In this document: positions 36,423 through 46,203 of the stretch, piece after piece
Layout of the letters: each line of letters begins with the position of its first letter
Numbering within the stretch: the first letter of the stretch is position 1
DNA from: Paracoccus lichenicola
Lineage (GTDB): Bacteria > Pseudomonadota > Alphaproteobacteria > Rhodobacterales > Rhodobacteraceae
NCBI RefSeq assembly: GCF_009708075.1
Contig: NZ_WMBT01000001.1
Span: 62,001-126,000, forward strand
Length of the DNA: 64,000 nt
Direction: 5' to 3'
Translations under genes and position numbers: made by a program
The notes under the pieces: generated by a model
What the model was told of the DNA's origin: nothing
What the model saw: only the letters and a program-made list of their open reading frames with translations
Database searches by the model: none

Positions 36423-36767
36423 ATGATCAAGGGTTTGGGCGGCTTTGGCGACATGGCCAAGATGATGAAGGCCGCGAAGGACATGCAGGACCGGATGCAG
36501 CAGATGCAGGCCAGCCTGGACAGCATCACCGTGACCGGCGAATCCGGCGCGGGCCTGGTCCGCGCGACCGCCACCGCCAAGGGCGAGTTGACGGCGCTGG
36601 AGATCGATCCGTCGATCTTCGTCCCGTCCGAGAAGGAAGTGGTCGAGGATCTGATCCTGGCCGCCATCAAGGACGCGCAGCGCAAGGCGCAGGACCGGAT
36701 GCAATCGGAAATGGCCCGCGTCAGCCAGGAACTGGGCCTGCCGACCGACATGAAGCTGCCCTTCTGA
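36423..36767 (+). CDS. YbaB/EbfC family nucleoid-associated protein
   Basis: Small dimeric DNA-binding protein of 114 residues that coats the nucleoid. Typical start MIKGLGGFGDMAKMMKAAKDMQDRMQQMQ, ending in an amphipathic helix (EMARVSQELGLPTDMKLPF). Sits between dnaX and recR with 3-base and 0-base gaps, the standard operon. Confidence 0.95.
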   Translation: MIKGLGGFGDMAKMMKAAKDMQDRMQQMQASLDSITVTGESGAGLVRATATAKGELTALEIDPSIFVPSEKEVVEDLILAAIKDAQRKAQDRMQSEMARVSQELGLPTDMKLPF

Positions 36768-37367
36768 ATGGCTGACGGCAGCGACGACATCCAGGCGCTG
36801 GTCGGGCTGATGGCGCGGTTGCCGGGGCTTGGGCCGCGGTCCGCGCGGCGCATCGTGCTGCACCTGATCCGCAAGCGCGCCGGGCAGATGTCGCAACTTG
36901 CGGGGCTGCTGGACCGGGTGGCGGTCAATTCGCGCGAATGCGTGACCTGCGGCAACATCACCGACCGCGACGAATGCGCGATCTGCACGGACCCCGCCCG
37001 CGCCACGGGGGAACTTTGCGTGGTGCAGGACGTGGCCGACCTGTGGGCGATGGAACGCGGCCGGGCCTTCGGCGGGCGCTATCACGTGCTGGGCGGCACG
37101 CTGTCGGCCCTAGACGAGATCGGCCCGGACGACCTGGGCATCCCCGCGCTGATCGACCGGGTGGAGCGCGAGAAAATCCGCGAGGTGATCCTGGCCCTGA
37201 ACGCCACCGTGGATGGGCAGACGACGGCGCATTACATCGCCGATGCCTTGGCGGACTCGGGTGCGGCCGTGACGGTCTTGGCCCAAGGGGTGCCGATCGG
37301 GGGGGAACTGGATTATCTCGACGACGGCACGATCAGCGCGGCGCTGCGCGCGCGGCGGCGGCTTTAA
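36768..37367 (+). CDS. recR: Recombination protein RecR
   Basis: Acts with RecO and RecF in loading RecA at gaps. 199 residues: helix-hairpin-helix [20 protein letters not shown], zinc finger [18 protein letters not shown], and Toprim domain ([24 protein letters not shown]). Its ATG immediately follows the ybaB TGA. A structured 239-base spacer separates it from the convergent lysS. Confidence 0.97.
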   Translation: MADGSDDIQALVGLMARLPGLGPRSARRIVLHLIRKRAGQMSQLAGLLDRVAVNSRECVTCGNITDRDECAICTDPARATGELCVVQDVADLWAMERGRAFGGRYHVLGGTLSALDEIGPDDLGIPALIDRVEREKIREVILALNATVDGQTTAHYIADALADSGAAVTVLAQGVPIGGELDYLDDGTISAALRARRRL

Positions 37368-37382
37368 AGAGCTGCCCCGAAA

Positions 37383-37449
37383 TGGCGAAGGCCATCGCCT
37401 TCGCCACGGCATGCCCTCCCAACCGGAACCGCCGGGCTTCAAAAGCCCG
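37383..37449. repeat. Two inverted repeats after recR
   Basis: A perfect ten-base stem TGGCGAAGGC/GCCTTCGCCA with loop CATC (37383-37406), followed by CGGGCTT/AAGCCCG with loop CAA (37433-37449), in the non-coding 239-base spacer between recR and lysS. They have no T run and may be recR 3' end structures or remnants of a mobile repeat. Confidence 0.6.
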
Positions 37450-37557
37450 ACCAGCGCCCGCCCCGCCCCCACGCGGGCGCTTCACGCCCCCCTCGGGTCA
37501 GGCGCTTGCCTTCCGTGGTCATGGGCTGCACCGTCTTTTACGGCACTGTCGCACAAA

Positions 37558-37594
37558 GGGCGGGGGAAACGCAGTGCGTTTCCTTTTCCCGCCC
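37558..37594. terminator. Long hairpin between recR and lysS, likely bidirectional terminator
   Basis: Inner stem GGAAACGCA/TGCGTTTCC (37565-37573 with 37575-37583, single-base loop) and outer stem GGGCGGG/CCCGCCC (37558-37564 with 37588-37594), with a TTTT bulge on the right arm. It lies 12 bases past the lysS stop and between convergent genes. Confidence 0.6.
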
Positions 37595-37606
37595 GCTCAC
37601 CGGCAG

Positions 37607-39190
37607 CTATGCCTCCACCAACTCCCCCGCCAGCGCCTTCTCGATCAGCGCGCGCGTCTCATCAATGCCATACAACGCGATGAACCCGCCGAAGCGCGGC
37701 CCCTGGTCCGCGCCCAGCAGCACCTGATACAAGGCCGCGAACCAGTCGCGCAGCGGCTCGAAGCCGTGGTCCTTGCCGATGGCGAAGACCATGGATTGCA
37801 GCGCCTCGGGGTCGGCAGGCTGATCCCAAGCGGCCAGACGGCCCGCCAGATCCTCCATCGCCCGGCGTTCCACCTCGGTGGGCGCGCGGAACTGGCGGGT
37901 GGGGGCCACGAAGTCGGTGAAGTAGCGCACGGCGAAACCCGCCGCCTGGTCCAGGCCGGGATGCGTCTCGGGCGAAGCCTCGGGCGCATAGCGGCGGATG
38001 AAGCCCCAGAGGCCCTCCTTGTCCTTGGCCCCGGCGACGGATGCCAGGTTCAGCAGCATCTGGAACGGCACCACCATGTCGGACGCGGGCACCTCGCCGC
38101 CGTGGATGTGCCAGACCGGATTGGCCAATTGCTGATCGACCGGCTGATCGGGATAGGCGCGCAACTGCTGGTGATATTCATCAACGGCCTTGGGGATCAC
38201 GTCGAAATACATCCGCTTGGCCGTCTTGGGCTTTTGATACATGAAATAGGACAGGCTTTCCGTCGCCGCATAGGTCAGCCATTCGTCGATGGACAGCCCG
38301 TTGCCCTTGGACTTGCTGATCTTCTGGCCGTTCTGGTCCAGGAACAGCTCATAGGTGAAATGCGTGGGAGCGCGCCCTCCCAGGATCTCGCAGATGCCGT
38401 CATAGATCGGCGTGTTGGTGGAATGGTCCTTGCCGTACATCTCGAAGTCCACGTCCAGCGCGGCCCAGCGAGCGCCGAAATCGGGCTTCCATTGCAGCTT
38501 CACCTGGCCGCCCGTGACCGGCAGGGTCAGTTCGTGCCCGTCCTCGTCGTCAAAGGTGATGGTGCCGTTCTTCGCGTCCACATGCTTGATCGGCACATAC
38601 AGCACCTTGCCGGTCTTGGGGCTGATCGGCAGGAAGCAGCTGTAGGTCTGCTGGCGTTCCTCGCGCAGGGACGCCAGCATCACCTCCATGATCGCGTCAT
38701 AGCGTTCGGCCGCAAGCCTCAGCGTGTCGTCGAACTGGCCGGACTTGTAGAACTCGGTCGCGCTGATGAATTCGTATTCGAACCCGAAGGTGTCCAGGAA
38801 GCGGCGCAGCATGGCGTTGTTGTGCGCGCCGAAGCTGTCGTATTCGCCGAAAGGGTCGGGCACCGTGGTCAGCGGTTCCTGCAGATGCCGGCGCAGCATG
38901 TCCTGGTTGGGAACATTTTCCGGCACCTTGCGCATCCCGTCCATGTCGTCGGAAAAGCAGACCAGGCGGGTGGGGATGTCGCTGATGATCTCGAAGGCGC
39001 GGCGGATCATCGTGGTGCGCGCCACCTCTCCGAACGTGCCGATATGGGGCAGGCCCGAGGGGCCATAGCCCGTCTCGAACAGGACATAGCCCTTGTCGGG
39101 ATCCTTCCTTTCATAGCGTTTCAGCACCCGGCGCGCCTCCTCGAACGGCCAGGCCTTCGATTGCATCGCGGCGTCGCGCAGGGTGGTCAT
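37607..39190 (-). CDS. lysS: Lysine--tRNA ligase, class I
   Basis: Charges tRNA-Lys. This is the class I form typical of archaea and alphaproteobacteria, not the class II enzyme of E. coli. 527 residues, starting [21 protein letters not shown], with the HIGH motif as [10 protein letters not shown] and KMSKS as [19 protein letters not shown] site precedes the ATG; the longer open frame upstream is not used. Divergent from the terB-like gene, convergent with recR. Confidence 0.97.
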   Translation of the reverse strand: MTTLRDAAMQSKAWPFEEARRVLKRYERKDPDKGYVLFETGYGPSGLPHIGTFGEVARTTMIRRAFEIISDIPTRLVCFSDDMDGMRKVPENVPNQDMLRRHLQEPLTTVPDPFGEYDSFGAHNNAMLRRFLDTFGFEYEFISATEFYKSGQFDDTLRLAAERYDAIMEVMLASLREERQQTYSCFLPISPKTGKVLYVPIKHVDAKNGTITFDDEDGHELTLPVTGGQVKLQWKPDFGARWAALDVDFEMYGKDHSTNTPIYDGICEILGGRAPTHFTYELFLDQNGQKISKSKGNGLSIDEWLTYAATESLSYFMYQKPKTAKRMYFDVIPKAVDEYHQQLRAYPDQPVDQQLANPVWHIHGGEVPASDMVVPFQMLLNLASVAGAKDKEGLWGFIRRYAPEASPETHPGLDQAAGFAVRYFTDFVAPTRQFRAPTEVERRAMEDLAGRLAAWDQPADPEALQSMVFAIGKDHGFEPLRDWFAALYQVLLGADQGPRFGGFIALYGIDETRALIEKALAGELVEA

Positions 39191-39283
39191 GCGTCTTCTC
39201 CTGTTCCAAGACCTTGACGCCTTATTGAAAGCGGCCTCTATCGTCAATAATTTGCGCCCGAACCGAATGCCGAAGGACAAGCC

Positions 39284-39706
39284 ATGACCATCGACCTGCC
39301 CTCGTTCTCGCCTTGCGATGCCCTGGTGGCGGTGATGGTCGCGGTGCTGGCCTCGGACCAGACCTATCGCACGTCGGAACTGATCGCGATCCAGCGCAAC
39401 GTCGATCACGCCCCGGTCTTTGCCGAATACGACGACGACCGCATCCGGGCCATCAGCCAGACGGTGATCACCCTGTTCGAGGATGAGGACGGCATCGACG
39501 CGCTGTTCGGCCTGGTCCGCGACGCACTGCCCGAGAAACTGTATGAAACCGCCTATGCGCTGGCCTGCGACGTGGGCGCGGCGGACGGGCGGCTGTATGA
39601 AGGCGAGGTCGCCATGCTGGCCGAGATCCGGCACCAGCTGAACATCTCACGCCTGCACGCCGCCGCCATCGAGCTGTCGGCCCAGGTGCGCCACCGGGTT
39701 CTGTAG
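39284..39706 (+). CDS. TerB family protein
   Basis: 140-residue all-helical protein with TerB-like repeats: [27 protein letters not shown] and [27 protein letters not shown], in which acidic residues at helix ends could bind metal. Stand-alone TerB proteins are usually annotated as tellurite resistance, but no other ter gene is present, so a different cytoplasmic role is likely. Its stop directly abuts the stop of dacB. Confidence 0.82.
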   Translation: MTIDLPSFSPCDALVAVMVAVLASDQTYRTSELIAIQRNVDHAPVFAEYDDDRIRAISQTVITLFEDEDGIDALFGLVRDALPEKLYETAYALACDVGAADGRLYEGEVAMLAEIRHQLNISRLHAAAIELSAQVRHRVL

Positions 39707-41071
39707 TCAGGACCAGATCGCCAGGATGTCGCGCTGAAGCTGCCTGGCGTCCCGCGTCCAGGACAGCACGCCAGCGGGCAGTTCCTGCCCCGCCGTTGCC
39801 GCCTGCCGGGGCGGATCGGCGCACAGGATCGCGAAGGCCGACCGGTTGCCGTCCGGGCGGGTCAGATAGCCCGCCAGGTTCGACACGAAGTTCAGCGTCC
39901 CCGTCTTGGCGCGGATCTGCATGGCGGCGGTCGCGCCCCGGCCCAGATGCTCGTCCAGGGGGTCGGGTTTCAGCAGGTCGGGCAGGCCCACTGTCAGCCC
40001 CGGTCCCGCCAGCAGCCGCGCCATGCCCTGCGCCGTCACGCGGCTGTCGGGCGACAGGCCGGAATGATCGGCCAGGGTGAAGTCCGCGCCGTGCCCCTGC
40101 TCCGTCAACCACGCAATCATCGCGCGGGCCGAAGCCGCCGGATCCGCCGCGCCGCTGGCGTGAAGGCCCACGACCTCGGCCGTCAGGTTGGTCGAGAAAT
40201 GCAGCATCCCGCGCAGGACCTCCTCCAGCGGCGGGCTGGAATGGCTGACCAGCACCTCGCCCGGCGGCAGGTCGCGGATGACCTCGGGCGCGGGCAGGAC
40301 CAGGCCCTGCGCGCGGCACAGCGTCTGGAAGACATCGCCCGCATAAAGCTCGGGCTTGCGGACGGGAAGCCAGCGGCTGCCGGGGCGCGCGATGGCGCTG
40401 CGCGAGATGGTCCAGCTTTCGTGCAGCCCGTCTTGGCGCCAGGAAAACAGGTCCGCCCCATCGCCCGGCGCCGCCGTGATCGTATAGGCGCGCGGGGAAT
40501 GGCTTGCCGCCCGCGCCTCCAGCGACATCCGGGAACCGCCCTGCCGCCAGCCCAGATGCACGCGGTTGAAGTTCAGGATCATCCCCGACAGCGCAGGGTT
40601 ATAGGCCAGGTGATCGGCCTGCGCAGGCGCGATTTCGTCAAGCTGCGGCAAGGCCCCGCCCCAGACGGCGAAGCGCGCGGGCGCAGGCTGGCCGGATGCC
40701 GCCAGATCGGCGGCCAGCCGCGCCAGGTCGTCGGTGGACAGCACCGGATCGCCCCCGCCCGCCAGAACCAGGGTGTCGCCCGCGCGGATGACGCGGGTGG
40801 CAAAGGTCCGGTTGCGTCCCAGCTTCGCCAGGGCGTAAAGCGCCGTCACCGCCTTCAGCGTGCTGGCGGGCATCATCGGCGCGGCGGCCAGCGCGGCATC
40901 GGCCAGACTGTCGCCCGGCAGGTCCAGGCGCGCATAGGCGACGATGCCGGGCAGCCTGGTCGCAGCGACCACCGGACGGGCCGAGAAGGCGGGCTTGGCC
41001 GGCGGGCGGCCCCAGGCGGGCGCCACCGGCAGCGCGGCAAGGCCCGCCAGAAGGGCGCGCCGGTGCATCAT
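39707..41071 (-). CDS. dacB: D-alanyl-D-alanine carboxypeptidase/endopeptidase (PBP4-like)
   Basis: Periplasmic class C penicillin-binding protein (peptidase S13) that trims or cuts peptidoglycan cross-links. 454 residues; the N-terminus [21 protein letters not shown] is a signal peptide with an arginine pair. The serine motif is PASTLK, and the KTG motif is [16 protein letters not shown]. The SxN position reads SGLSPDS, which departs from the usual SDN-type but fits S13 proteins with DGSGLSRxN-like text. Starts within the end of nadD (4-base overlap). Confidence 0.93.
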   Translation of the reverse strand: MMHRRALLAGLAALPVAPAWGRPPAKPAFSARPVVAATRLPGIVAYARLDLPGDSLADAALAAAPMMPASTLKAVTALYALAKLGRNRTFATRVIRAGDTLVLAGGGDPVLSTDDLARLAADLAASGQPAPARFAVWGGALPQLDEIAPAQADHLAYNPALSGMILNFNRVHLGWRQGGSRMSLEARAASHSPRAYTITAAPGDGADLFSWRQDGLHESWTISRSAIARPGSRWLPVRKPELYAGDVFQTLCRAQGLVLPAPEVIRDLPPGEVLVSHSSPPLEEVLRGMLHFSTNLTAEVVGLHASGAADPAASARAMIAWLTEQGHGADFTLADHSGLSPDSRVTAQGMARLLAGPGLTVGLPDLLKPDPLDEHLGRGATAAMQIRAKTGTLNFVSNLAGYLTRPDGNRSAFAILCADPPRQAATAGQELPAGVLSWTRDARQLQRDILAIWS

Positions 41072-41661
41072 CGCCCGGCCCTCAGCGCGGTCGAGGATTG
41101 GCGCGACATCGGCAGGTTGACCAGCACCCAGGCAGGCGGCTTGCGCCCGGCCAACGTCCCCGCCTGCGACAGCGGCAGGCGCGCGCGGGCCATGACCTGC
41201 GCGGCTTTCGTGTGGCGCGCCGCGGTCCGCGATCCGGGCCGGGCCAGCACGCCGATGGGGACGGTGGCGGCGATCCGTTTCCAGCGGTCCCAGCGGTGGA
41301 ACTGCACCAGATTGTCCGACCCCATCAGCCAGACGAAGCGCACGCCGGGATACAGGCGGCGCAGCGCGGCAAGGGTGTCCGCCGTCATCCGGGTGCCAAG
41401 GCGCTGCTCGATATCCGTCACGACGATGCGCGGGTCGGTCAACAGCCGCCGCGCCTGCGCCAGCCGCTGTGCCATGGGCGCGGGTCCCCGTGCCTTCAGC
41501 GGGTTGCCGGGTGACACGAGCCACCAGACGCGGTCCAGCCGGAACTGGCGCATGGCGGCCTCGGTGATCGCCACATGGCCTTCGTGCGCGGGATCGAAGG
41601 ATCCGCCCAGCAGGCCGATGCGCATCCCCCGCGCCGCCAGCGGAAGCCCCGCCCGGATCAA
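41068..41661 (-). CDS. nadD: Nicotinate-nucleotide adenylyltransferase
   Basis: Makes nicotinate adenine dinucleotide from NaMN and ATP on the NAD pathway. The nucleotide-binding motif is [15 protein letters not shown] and the C-terminal motif is SSTALR. I take TTG at 41661 as start, overlapping the pgeF TGA, because relatives have a short extension ending P-L-A-x-x-G just before the Rossmann strand; this gives 197 residues. The ATG at 41625 is the conservative alternative (185 residues). Co-transcribed with pgeF and dacB. Confidence 0.93.
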   Translation of the reverse strand: MIRAGLPLAARGMRIGLLGGSFDPAHEGHVAITEAAMRQFRLDRVWWLVSPGNPLKARGPAPMAQRLAQARRLLTDPRIVVTDIEQRLGTRMTADTLAALRRLYPGVRFVWLMGSDNLVQFHRWDRWKRIAATVPIGVLARPGSRTAARHTKAAQVMARARLPLSQAGTLAGRKPPAWVLVNLPMSRQSSTALRAGR

Positions 41662-42422
41662 AGCGTGATGGCCGAGATCAGCCTGCCGTAATCGGCCTTG
41701 CCCTCGTGCGTGGCGCGGCGATAGCTGAAGAACCGAGCCGGATCGGAATAGGTGCAATGGCCGGACCATACGGCATCCACCCCGGCATCGCGCAGCCGCA
41801 TCAGGCCAAAGGACGGCAGGTCGAACATGGGCCGCCCGTTCGGTCCGCCGCTGAAGAAGCGGTCATGGGCGGGATCCTCGGCCAGGAAGCTGTCCATGAA
41901 ATCGGGACCGACCTCGTAGGCGCGCTGGCTGATCGTGGGACCGATCACTGCGCGGATCCGGGCCGCGCCCAGGGCACGCATGGCATCCACCGTGGCTTCG
42001 ATGATGCCGTCCAGCGCCCCGCGCCAGCCCGCGTGGCAGGCGCCGATCACCCCGGCGTCGGGATCGGCCAGCAGGATCGGCTGGCAATCGGCGGTCAGCA
42101 CCGCCAGGGCCACGCCGCGGCGGGCGGTGACGATGCCGTCGGCCTCGGTGTTCGCGACCGCTGCGATGTCGTGGGCGTCCGTCAACGTGACCACATCCGC
42201 CGAATGGACCTGCTTCACGGTCGCCAGCGCCTCGGCGGGGACGCCCATGGCGGTGGCGACGCGGCCACGGTTCAGCGTCACCATTTCCGCCTGGTCGGTG
42301 GACCGCCGTCCGCAGTTCAGCCCCGAGAACAGCCCGGACGACGCGCCGCCCTTGCGGGTGAAGAACCCGTGGTTGACGCCGCGCAGCAGGGGATGGGTCA
42401 GGATCTCAAGCGTGGTCTGCAT
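41658..42422 (-). CDS. pgeF: Peptidoglycan editing factor PgeF
   Basis: 254-residue cytoplasmic protein of the former polyphenol oxidase/laccase-domain family, which in E. coli hydrolyses wrong L-Ser-containing peptidoglycan precursors. Conserved metal-site text includes [42 protein letters not shown], and the late [22 protein letters not shown]. Overlaps the methyltransferase gene upstream by 17 bases. Confidence 0.93.
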   Translation of the reverse strand: MQTTLEILTHPLLRGVNHGFFTRKGGASSGLFSGLNCGRRSTDQAEMVTLNRGRVATAMGVPAEALATVKQVHSADVVTLTDAHDIAAVANTEADGIVTARRGVALAVLTADCQPILLADPDAGVIGACHAGWRGALDGIIEATVDAMRALGAARIRAVIGPTISQRAYEVGPDFMDSFLAEDPAHDRFFSGGPNGRPMFDLPSFGLMRLRDAGVDAVWSGHCTYSDPARFFSYRRATHEGKADYGRLISAITL

Positions 42423-43464
42423 GAAGCCTCAGCGCGTCAAATCCGGGCACCGGGGGCGCCCCTTTCGGCCAGATGGCCATGGCCTTGAACAGGTGACCCA
42501 TTTCGTCCGGGTGGGTCAAGCGCCGAAGCGCCGCCATCGCGGTGGCGTCCTTTGCAGCCGCCAGCCGTTCGGCCCGCTGCCCTGCGCTCAGCGACAGCAG
42601 CCAGTCGCCCTGGCGGATCGGGCGGGACGCCACGGCCCCCGCCCGGATGGCGGCGGCGGCAAGGGGGGCGAAATCGACATGGGCGGTCAGGTCGGCCTCG
42701 CCCGGGCGCGCCAGCGGATCCTCGGGTTGGTGGTTGCGCAGGGCCTGGAAGGTGTCGCCATAGCCGTTCCAGCCGCCGTAATCGACAAAAATCGCCGCCC
42801 CGCCATGGGCGGCGATGCGGCGGCCGATGGCCTCGACCATGGCAGGGGCGGCGGGACATTCCTCGACCACGTCGCCCGGCTGGCCCTCGCGCGGCAGATC
42901 CACCACGGGGCCGAGGCCAAGGCACAGGCCATCGTCCGACAGGCCCACCATGCGTTCGGCCCAGCCGGCTTCGGTGCGCTGATACTGCCGGATCGGCAGG
43001 GCGTCGAAGAACTCGTTCGCGATCAGGAACAAGGGTTTGGCCGGCAGTTCCTCGACGCTGTCGAGATGCGTGACCGCGCCCAGGCGGTCCCGCTGGATCC
43101 GGCGCAGATGCGGGGATGCCTCGATCAGCGCGATCTGCGCGGCGTCCGCCATGCCCGGCGCCTTGCGGATCGCGCGCAGCATGTCGGCCATCAGCGTGCC
43201 GCGGCCCGGTCCCGGCTCGGCCAGGGTAAAGGGCGTGGGGCGGCCCTGGTCCATCCAGGCCTGTGCCAGGGCCAACCCGCAGAGTTCCCCGAACATCTGG
43301 TGGATTTCCGGCGCGGTTGTGAAATCGCCCTGGACCCCGAAGGGATCGCGCGTGGTGTAGTATCCGTATCGCGGATGCAGCAGGCAGATCTCCATGTAAT
43401 CGGCCAGGCTGATCGGCCCCGTGGCCCGGATGCGCGTCGCGATGATTTCCGCCAAGGGCGTCAT
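42406..43464 (-). CDS. SAM-dependent methyltransferase, MidA/NDUFAF7 family
   Basis: 352-residue class I methyltransferase of the DUF185 family. The human relative NDUFAF7 methylates an arginine of complex I subunit NDUFS2. It starts [24 protein letters not shown] with [20 protein letters not shown], typical of the family, and SAM motif [34 protein letters not shown] is the usual late motif. It overlaps lgt by 4 bases. A role in NADH dehydrogenase assembly is an inference from the eukaryotic member. Confidence 0.88.
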   Translation of the reverse strand: MTPLAEIIATRIRATGPISLADYMEICLLHPRYGYYTTRDPFGVQGDFTTAPEIHQMFGELCGLALAQAWMDQGRPTPFTLAEPGPGRGTLMADMLRAIRKAPGMADAAQIALIEASPHLRRIQRDRLGAVTHLDSVEELPAKPLFLIANEFFDALPIRQYQRTEAGWAERMVGLSDDGLCLGLGPVVDLPREGQPGDVVEECPAAPAMVEAIGRRIAAHGGAAIFVDYGGWNGYGDTFQALRNHQPEDPLARPGEADLTAHVDFAPLAAAAIRAGAVASRPIRQGDWLLSLSAGQRAERLAAAKDATAMAALRRLTHPDEMGHLFKAMAIWPKGAPPVPGFDALRLHADHA

Positions 43465-44345
43465 GCGGGGGCCGTTGCGGGGCGGCGGGTGGCGCGCAGG
43501 ATCAGGAACAGCCCGATCAGCACCATGGGCAGCGACAGCACCTGCCCCATGGTCAGCCCGATGACCGGTCCGCCGATCACGTGGCCCAGCGGATTGTCGG
43601 GCGTGATGAACTGCGCGTCGGCCACGCGGAACAGTTCCACGACCATGCGCGCCAGCCCGTATCCGGCGAGGAAGACCCCGAAGGCCAGGCCAGGACGGCG
43701 TAGGCCACCCGCGCGAACCAGAGCGAACAGGATCAGGCCCAGAAGCAGCCCCTCCAACCCCGCCTCGTAAAGCTGGCTGGGATGGCGGGCGCAGGGACCG
43801 ACCACGCCGGGACAGGCCTGCGCGGCCTCGACCGGGAAGATCACGCCCCAGGGCAGGTCGGTGGGACGGCCCCACAGTTCCGCATTGATGAAGTTGGCGA
43901 TGCGGCCGAAGAAGATGCCGATGGGCGCGACCACCGCCATGGCGTCCGCCAGCCGCAGGGCCGGGATGCCGTTCGCGCGGCAAAAGGCCCAGGTGGCGAC
44001 GATCACGCCCGCGAAGCCGCCGTGAAAGCTCATGCCCCCTTGCCAGACCTTGATGATCTCGGCGGGGTTCGCCAGGTAGAAGGCGGGTTCGTAGAACAGC
44101 ACGAAGCCCAGGCGGCCGCCCAGGATCACCCCCAGGATCACCCAGGTCAGCAGGTCGTCCACCCGGTCGGCAGGCATCGGCGCGCGGTCGCCCCAGATGC
44201 GGTCGCGGCGCATCATGGCGATGATGATCCGCCAGCCGATCAGCAGCCCCGCCAGATAGGCCAGCGCATACCAGCGCAGCGACAGGGTCAGGCCGCCCAG
44301 GTGGATGGTAAAGATCTCGGGGGCGACGGGGGGAAAGGGGATCAT
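43461..44345 (-). CDS. lgt: Prolipoprotein diacylglyceryl transferase
   Basis: Inner-membrane enzyme that adds diacylglycerol to the lipobox cysteine of prolipoproteins. 294 residues with about seven hydrophobic helices. The Lgt signature reads [21 protein letters not shown], and [15 protein letters not shown] is the second conserved block. First gene of the leftward run ending in dacB; divergent from ubiK with a 160-base spacer. Confidence 0.96.
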   Translation of the reverse strand: MIPFPPVAPEIFTIHLGGLTLSLRWYALAYLAGLLIGWRIIIAMMRRDRIWGDRAPMPADRVDDLLTWVILGVILGGRLGFVLFYEPAFYLANPAEIIKVWQGGMSFHGGFAGVIVATWAFCRANGIPALRLADAMAVVAPIGIFFGRIANFINAELWGRPTDLPWGVIFPVEAAQACPGVVGPCARHPSQLYEAGLEGLLLGLILFALVRAGGLRRPGLAFGVFLAGYGLARMVVELFRVADAQFITPDNPLGHVIGGPVIGLTMGQVLSLPMVLIGLFLILRATRRPATAPA

Positions 44346-44505
44346 GGGGCCTCTGCTTCTGCGCGGCGCACGCTAGTCGGCGGGGGCGCGGTGTCAACGG
44401 GGGCGTCCGGGCGGCGCGGGGACGCGATCGGCGACGGCCCGCATTGAACCCGGACGCGGCGCGGCCCATATAGGACGCCAAGCACGCATCAGGGGCAAAG
44501 GCCAA

Positions 44506-44754
44506 ATGACCACGCAAAACAAGTTCTTTGACGACATCTCGAAGCTGATGACCAACGCCATGGGCGTGGCCCACGGCGCCAAGGCCGAGGCCGAAACCGC
44601 CATGAAGGGCTGGATCGACCGCTGGCTGGCCGATCGCGACTTTGTGACCCGCGAGGAGTTCGAGGCCGTGCGCGAGATGGCCATCAAGGCCCGCACCGAG
44701 AATGCCGAGCTGAAGGCCCGGCTGGACGCGATGGAAGCGGGCCGTCAGGGCTGA
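44506..44754 (+). CDS. ubiK: UbiK family accessory factor (BMFP domain)
   Basis: 82-residue coiled-coil protein starting MTTQNKFFDDISKLMTNAMG, with a helix that could insert into membranes and a C-terminal predicted coiled coil (FEAVREMAIKARTENAELKARLD). In E. coli and Salmonella UbiK helps aerobic ubiquinone synthesis by working with UbiJ. Its end overlaps the DUF6476 gene by 10 bases on the opposite strand. Confidence 0.87.
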   Translation: MTTQNKFFDDISKLMTNAMGVAHGAKAEAETAMKGWIDRWLADRDFVTREEFEAVREMAIKARTENAELKARLDAMEAGRQG

Positions 44755-45050
44755 ACCCGGTCCCGCAGCGCGCCGGAACGGTCGAACAGCAGAACCTCGC
44801 CCGCGTCGGTGACGACCACGATCCAGTCGCGGGCGAAGGTCACGGCCTCGGGCCGCGCGCCATCGGGCAGCGTGATCGCCTCGGGCAGATCCGGCAGCAC
44901 CGGCTGGCCCAGGCGCAGCCACAGCAGCGCGACGATGGCGATCATGCCCAGGCCCATCACCAGCGCCAGTCCCGTCACCAGCCAGCGCAGCAGCCGCAGT
45001 TCCGGCACCGCTTTCGCCGCCCGCTTCCAGTCGCTATCATCGTGATCCAT
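44745..45050 (-). CDS. Small membrane protein, DUF6476-like
   Basis: 101-residue protein starting MDHDDSDWKRAAKAVPELRLLRWLVTGLALVMGLGMIAIVALLWLRL-type sequence: a short cytoplasmic lead, one membrane helix (about residues 22-46) and a soluble part with TLPDGARPEAVTFARDWIVVVT, which reads like a single beta-propeller blade facing the periplasm. Its start codon shares the bases AT with the start of the divergent rluD-like gene (CATG at 45048-45051). Function unknown. Confidence 0.75.
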   Translation of the reverse strand: MDHDDSDWKRAAKAVPELRLLRWLVTGLALVMGLGMIAIVALLWLRLGQPVLPDLPEAITLPDGARPEAVTFARDWIVVVTDAGEVLLFDRSGALRDRVQP

Positions 45051-46071
45051 GTCCAACCTTGTCGTCACCATTCCGGCCAATCCGCCCGACCGGCTTGATA
45101 AGGCCCTTGCCCTGGCGGTGCCAGAGGCGGCGGCCCTGTCGCGCTCGCGCCTGGCGCGTCTGATCGCCGACGGTGCGGTCAGCGGACCCGACGGCGTGGT
45201 GCGTGACGGCAAGACACGGGTGGTTCAGGGACAGGATTACCGCATCCATATCCCTGACCCCGAACCCGTCGAAACCCGTCCCGAGGCTATCCCCCTGGTC
45301 ATCGCTTACGAGGACGCCGACCTGATCGTCATCGACAAGCCGGCGGGCATGGTCGTCCACCCGGCCCCCGGATCGCCCAACGGCACGCTGGTCAACGCCC
45401 TTCTGGCCCATTGCGGCGACACGCTGTCGGGGATCGGCGGCGAAAAGCGCCCCGGCATCGTGCATCGGATCGACAAGGACACCTCGGGCCTGCTGGTCGT
45501 GGCCAAGTCCGACCGCGCCCATCATGGGCTGGCTGCCCAGTTCGAGGCGCATACCGCGCAACGGCGATACCTGGCGCTGGCCCATGGCGTGATCGACGGC
45601 GCCGATGCGCGGCTGCGAGGCACGCCCGGTATAGGTTTCGAGGACGGCGCGGTGCTGAAGATCACCACCCGCCTGACGCGCCACGCGACGGACCGGCAGC
45701 GGCAGGCCGTGTATTTCGACAAGGGCCGCCATGCGGTGACGCGGGCGCGGATGCTGGAACGCTTCGGAACGCCGCCGGTCGCCATGCTGGTGGAATGCCG
45801 CCTGGAAACCGGGCGCACGCACCAGATCCGGGTCCACATGGCCCATGCCGGCTTGGGGCTGATCGGCGATCCGGTCTATGGCGGGGCACGGCGCGCGTCC
45901 GCCAAGGCACTTGGCGCGGCGGCCGAGGCGGTCGGCGCCTTTCCCCGGCAGGCGCTTCATGCCGCGCATCTGGGCTTCGACCATCCGGTGACGGGCCAGC
46001 CCTTGTCCTTCGACAGCCCCCTGCCCCCCGACATGCAGGCGCTGCTGGATGCGCTGCGGGCGGCCACATGA
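45049..46071 (+). CDS. RluA/RluD family pseudouridine synthase
   Basis: Isomerises specific uridines in 23S rRNA. 340 residues: N-terminal S4 RNA-binding domain (RLDKALALAVPEAAALSRSRLARLI), the catalytic Asp in GIVHRIDKDTSGLLVVAKS, and GRTHQIRVHMAHAGLGLIGDPVYGG. The arrangement fits RluD (U1911/1915/1917), though RluC-type cannot be fully excluded. The neighbour rpoH follows after 132 bases. Confidence 0.92.
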   Translation: MSNLVVTIPANPPDRLDKALALAVPEAAALSRSRLARLIADGAVSGPDGVVRDGKTRVVQGQDYRIHIPDPEPVETRPEAIPLVIAYEDADLIVIDKPAGMVVHPAPGSPNGTLVNALLAHCGDTLSGIGGEKRPGIVHRIDKDTSGLLVVAKSDRAHHGLAAQFEAHTAQRRYLALAHGVIDGADARLRGTPGIGFEDGAVLKITTRLTRHATDRQRQAVYFDKGRHAVTRARMLERFGTPPVAMLVECRLETGRTHQIRVHMAHAGLGLIGDPVYGGARRASAKALGAAAEAVGAFPRQALHAAHLGFDHPVTGQPLSFDSPLPPDMQALLDALRAAT

Positions 46072-46149
46072 CGGCATCGTGAAGGTGCCGCGTTTGTCGC
46101 GTTCATGATTTCTCAACAGAATGTCACCATGACCCCCGTCGAGGGTGCC

Positions 46150-46175
46150 GGAACCTTGCGCGCGCAGGTTGCGTT
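46150..46175 (+). promoter_or_regulatory. Candidate ECF-type promoter upstream of rpoH
   Basis: GGAAC (46150-46154) and CGTT (46172-46175) are 17 bases apart, matching the consensus of EcfG-type stress promoters, and lie 29 bases before the rpoH start. No EcfG or PhyR gene is in view and many Rhodobacteraceae lack them, so this is tentative. Confidence 0.3.
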
Positions 46176-46203
46176 CCCCGGGCATATGCGAAAGGCCAGA
46201 AGC

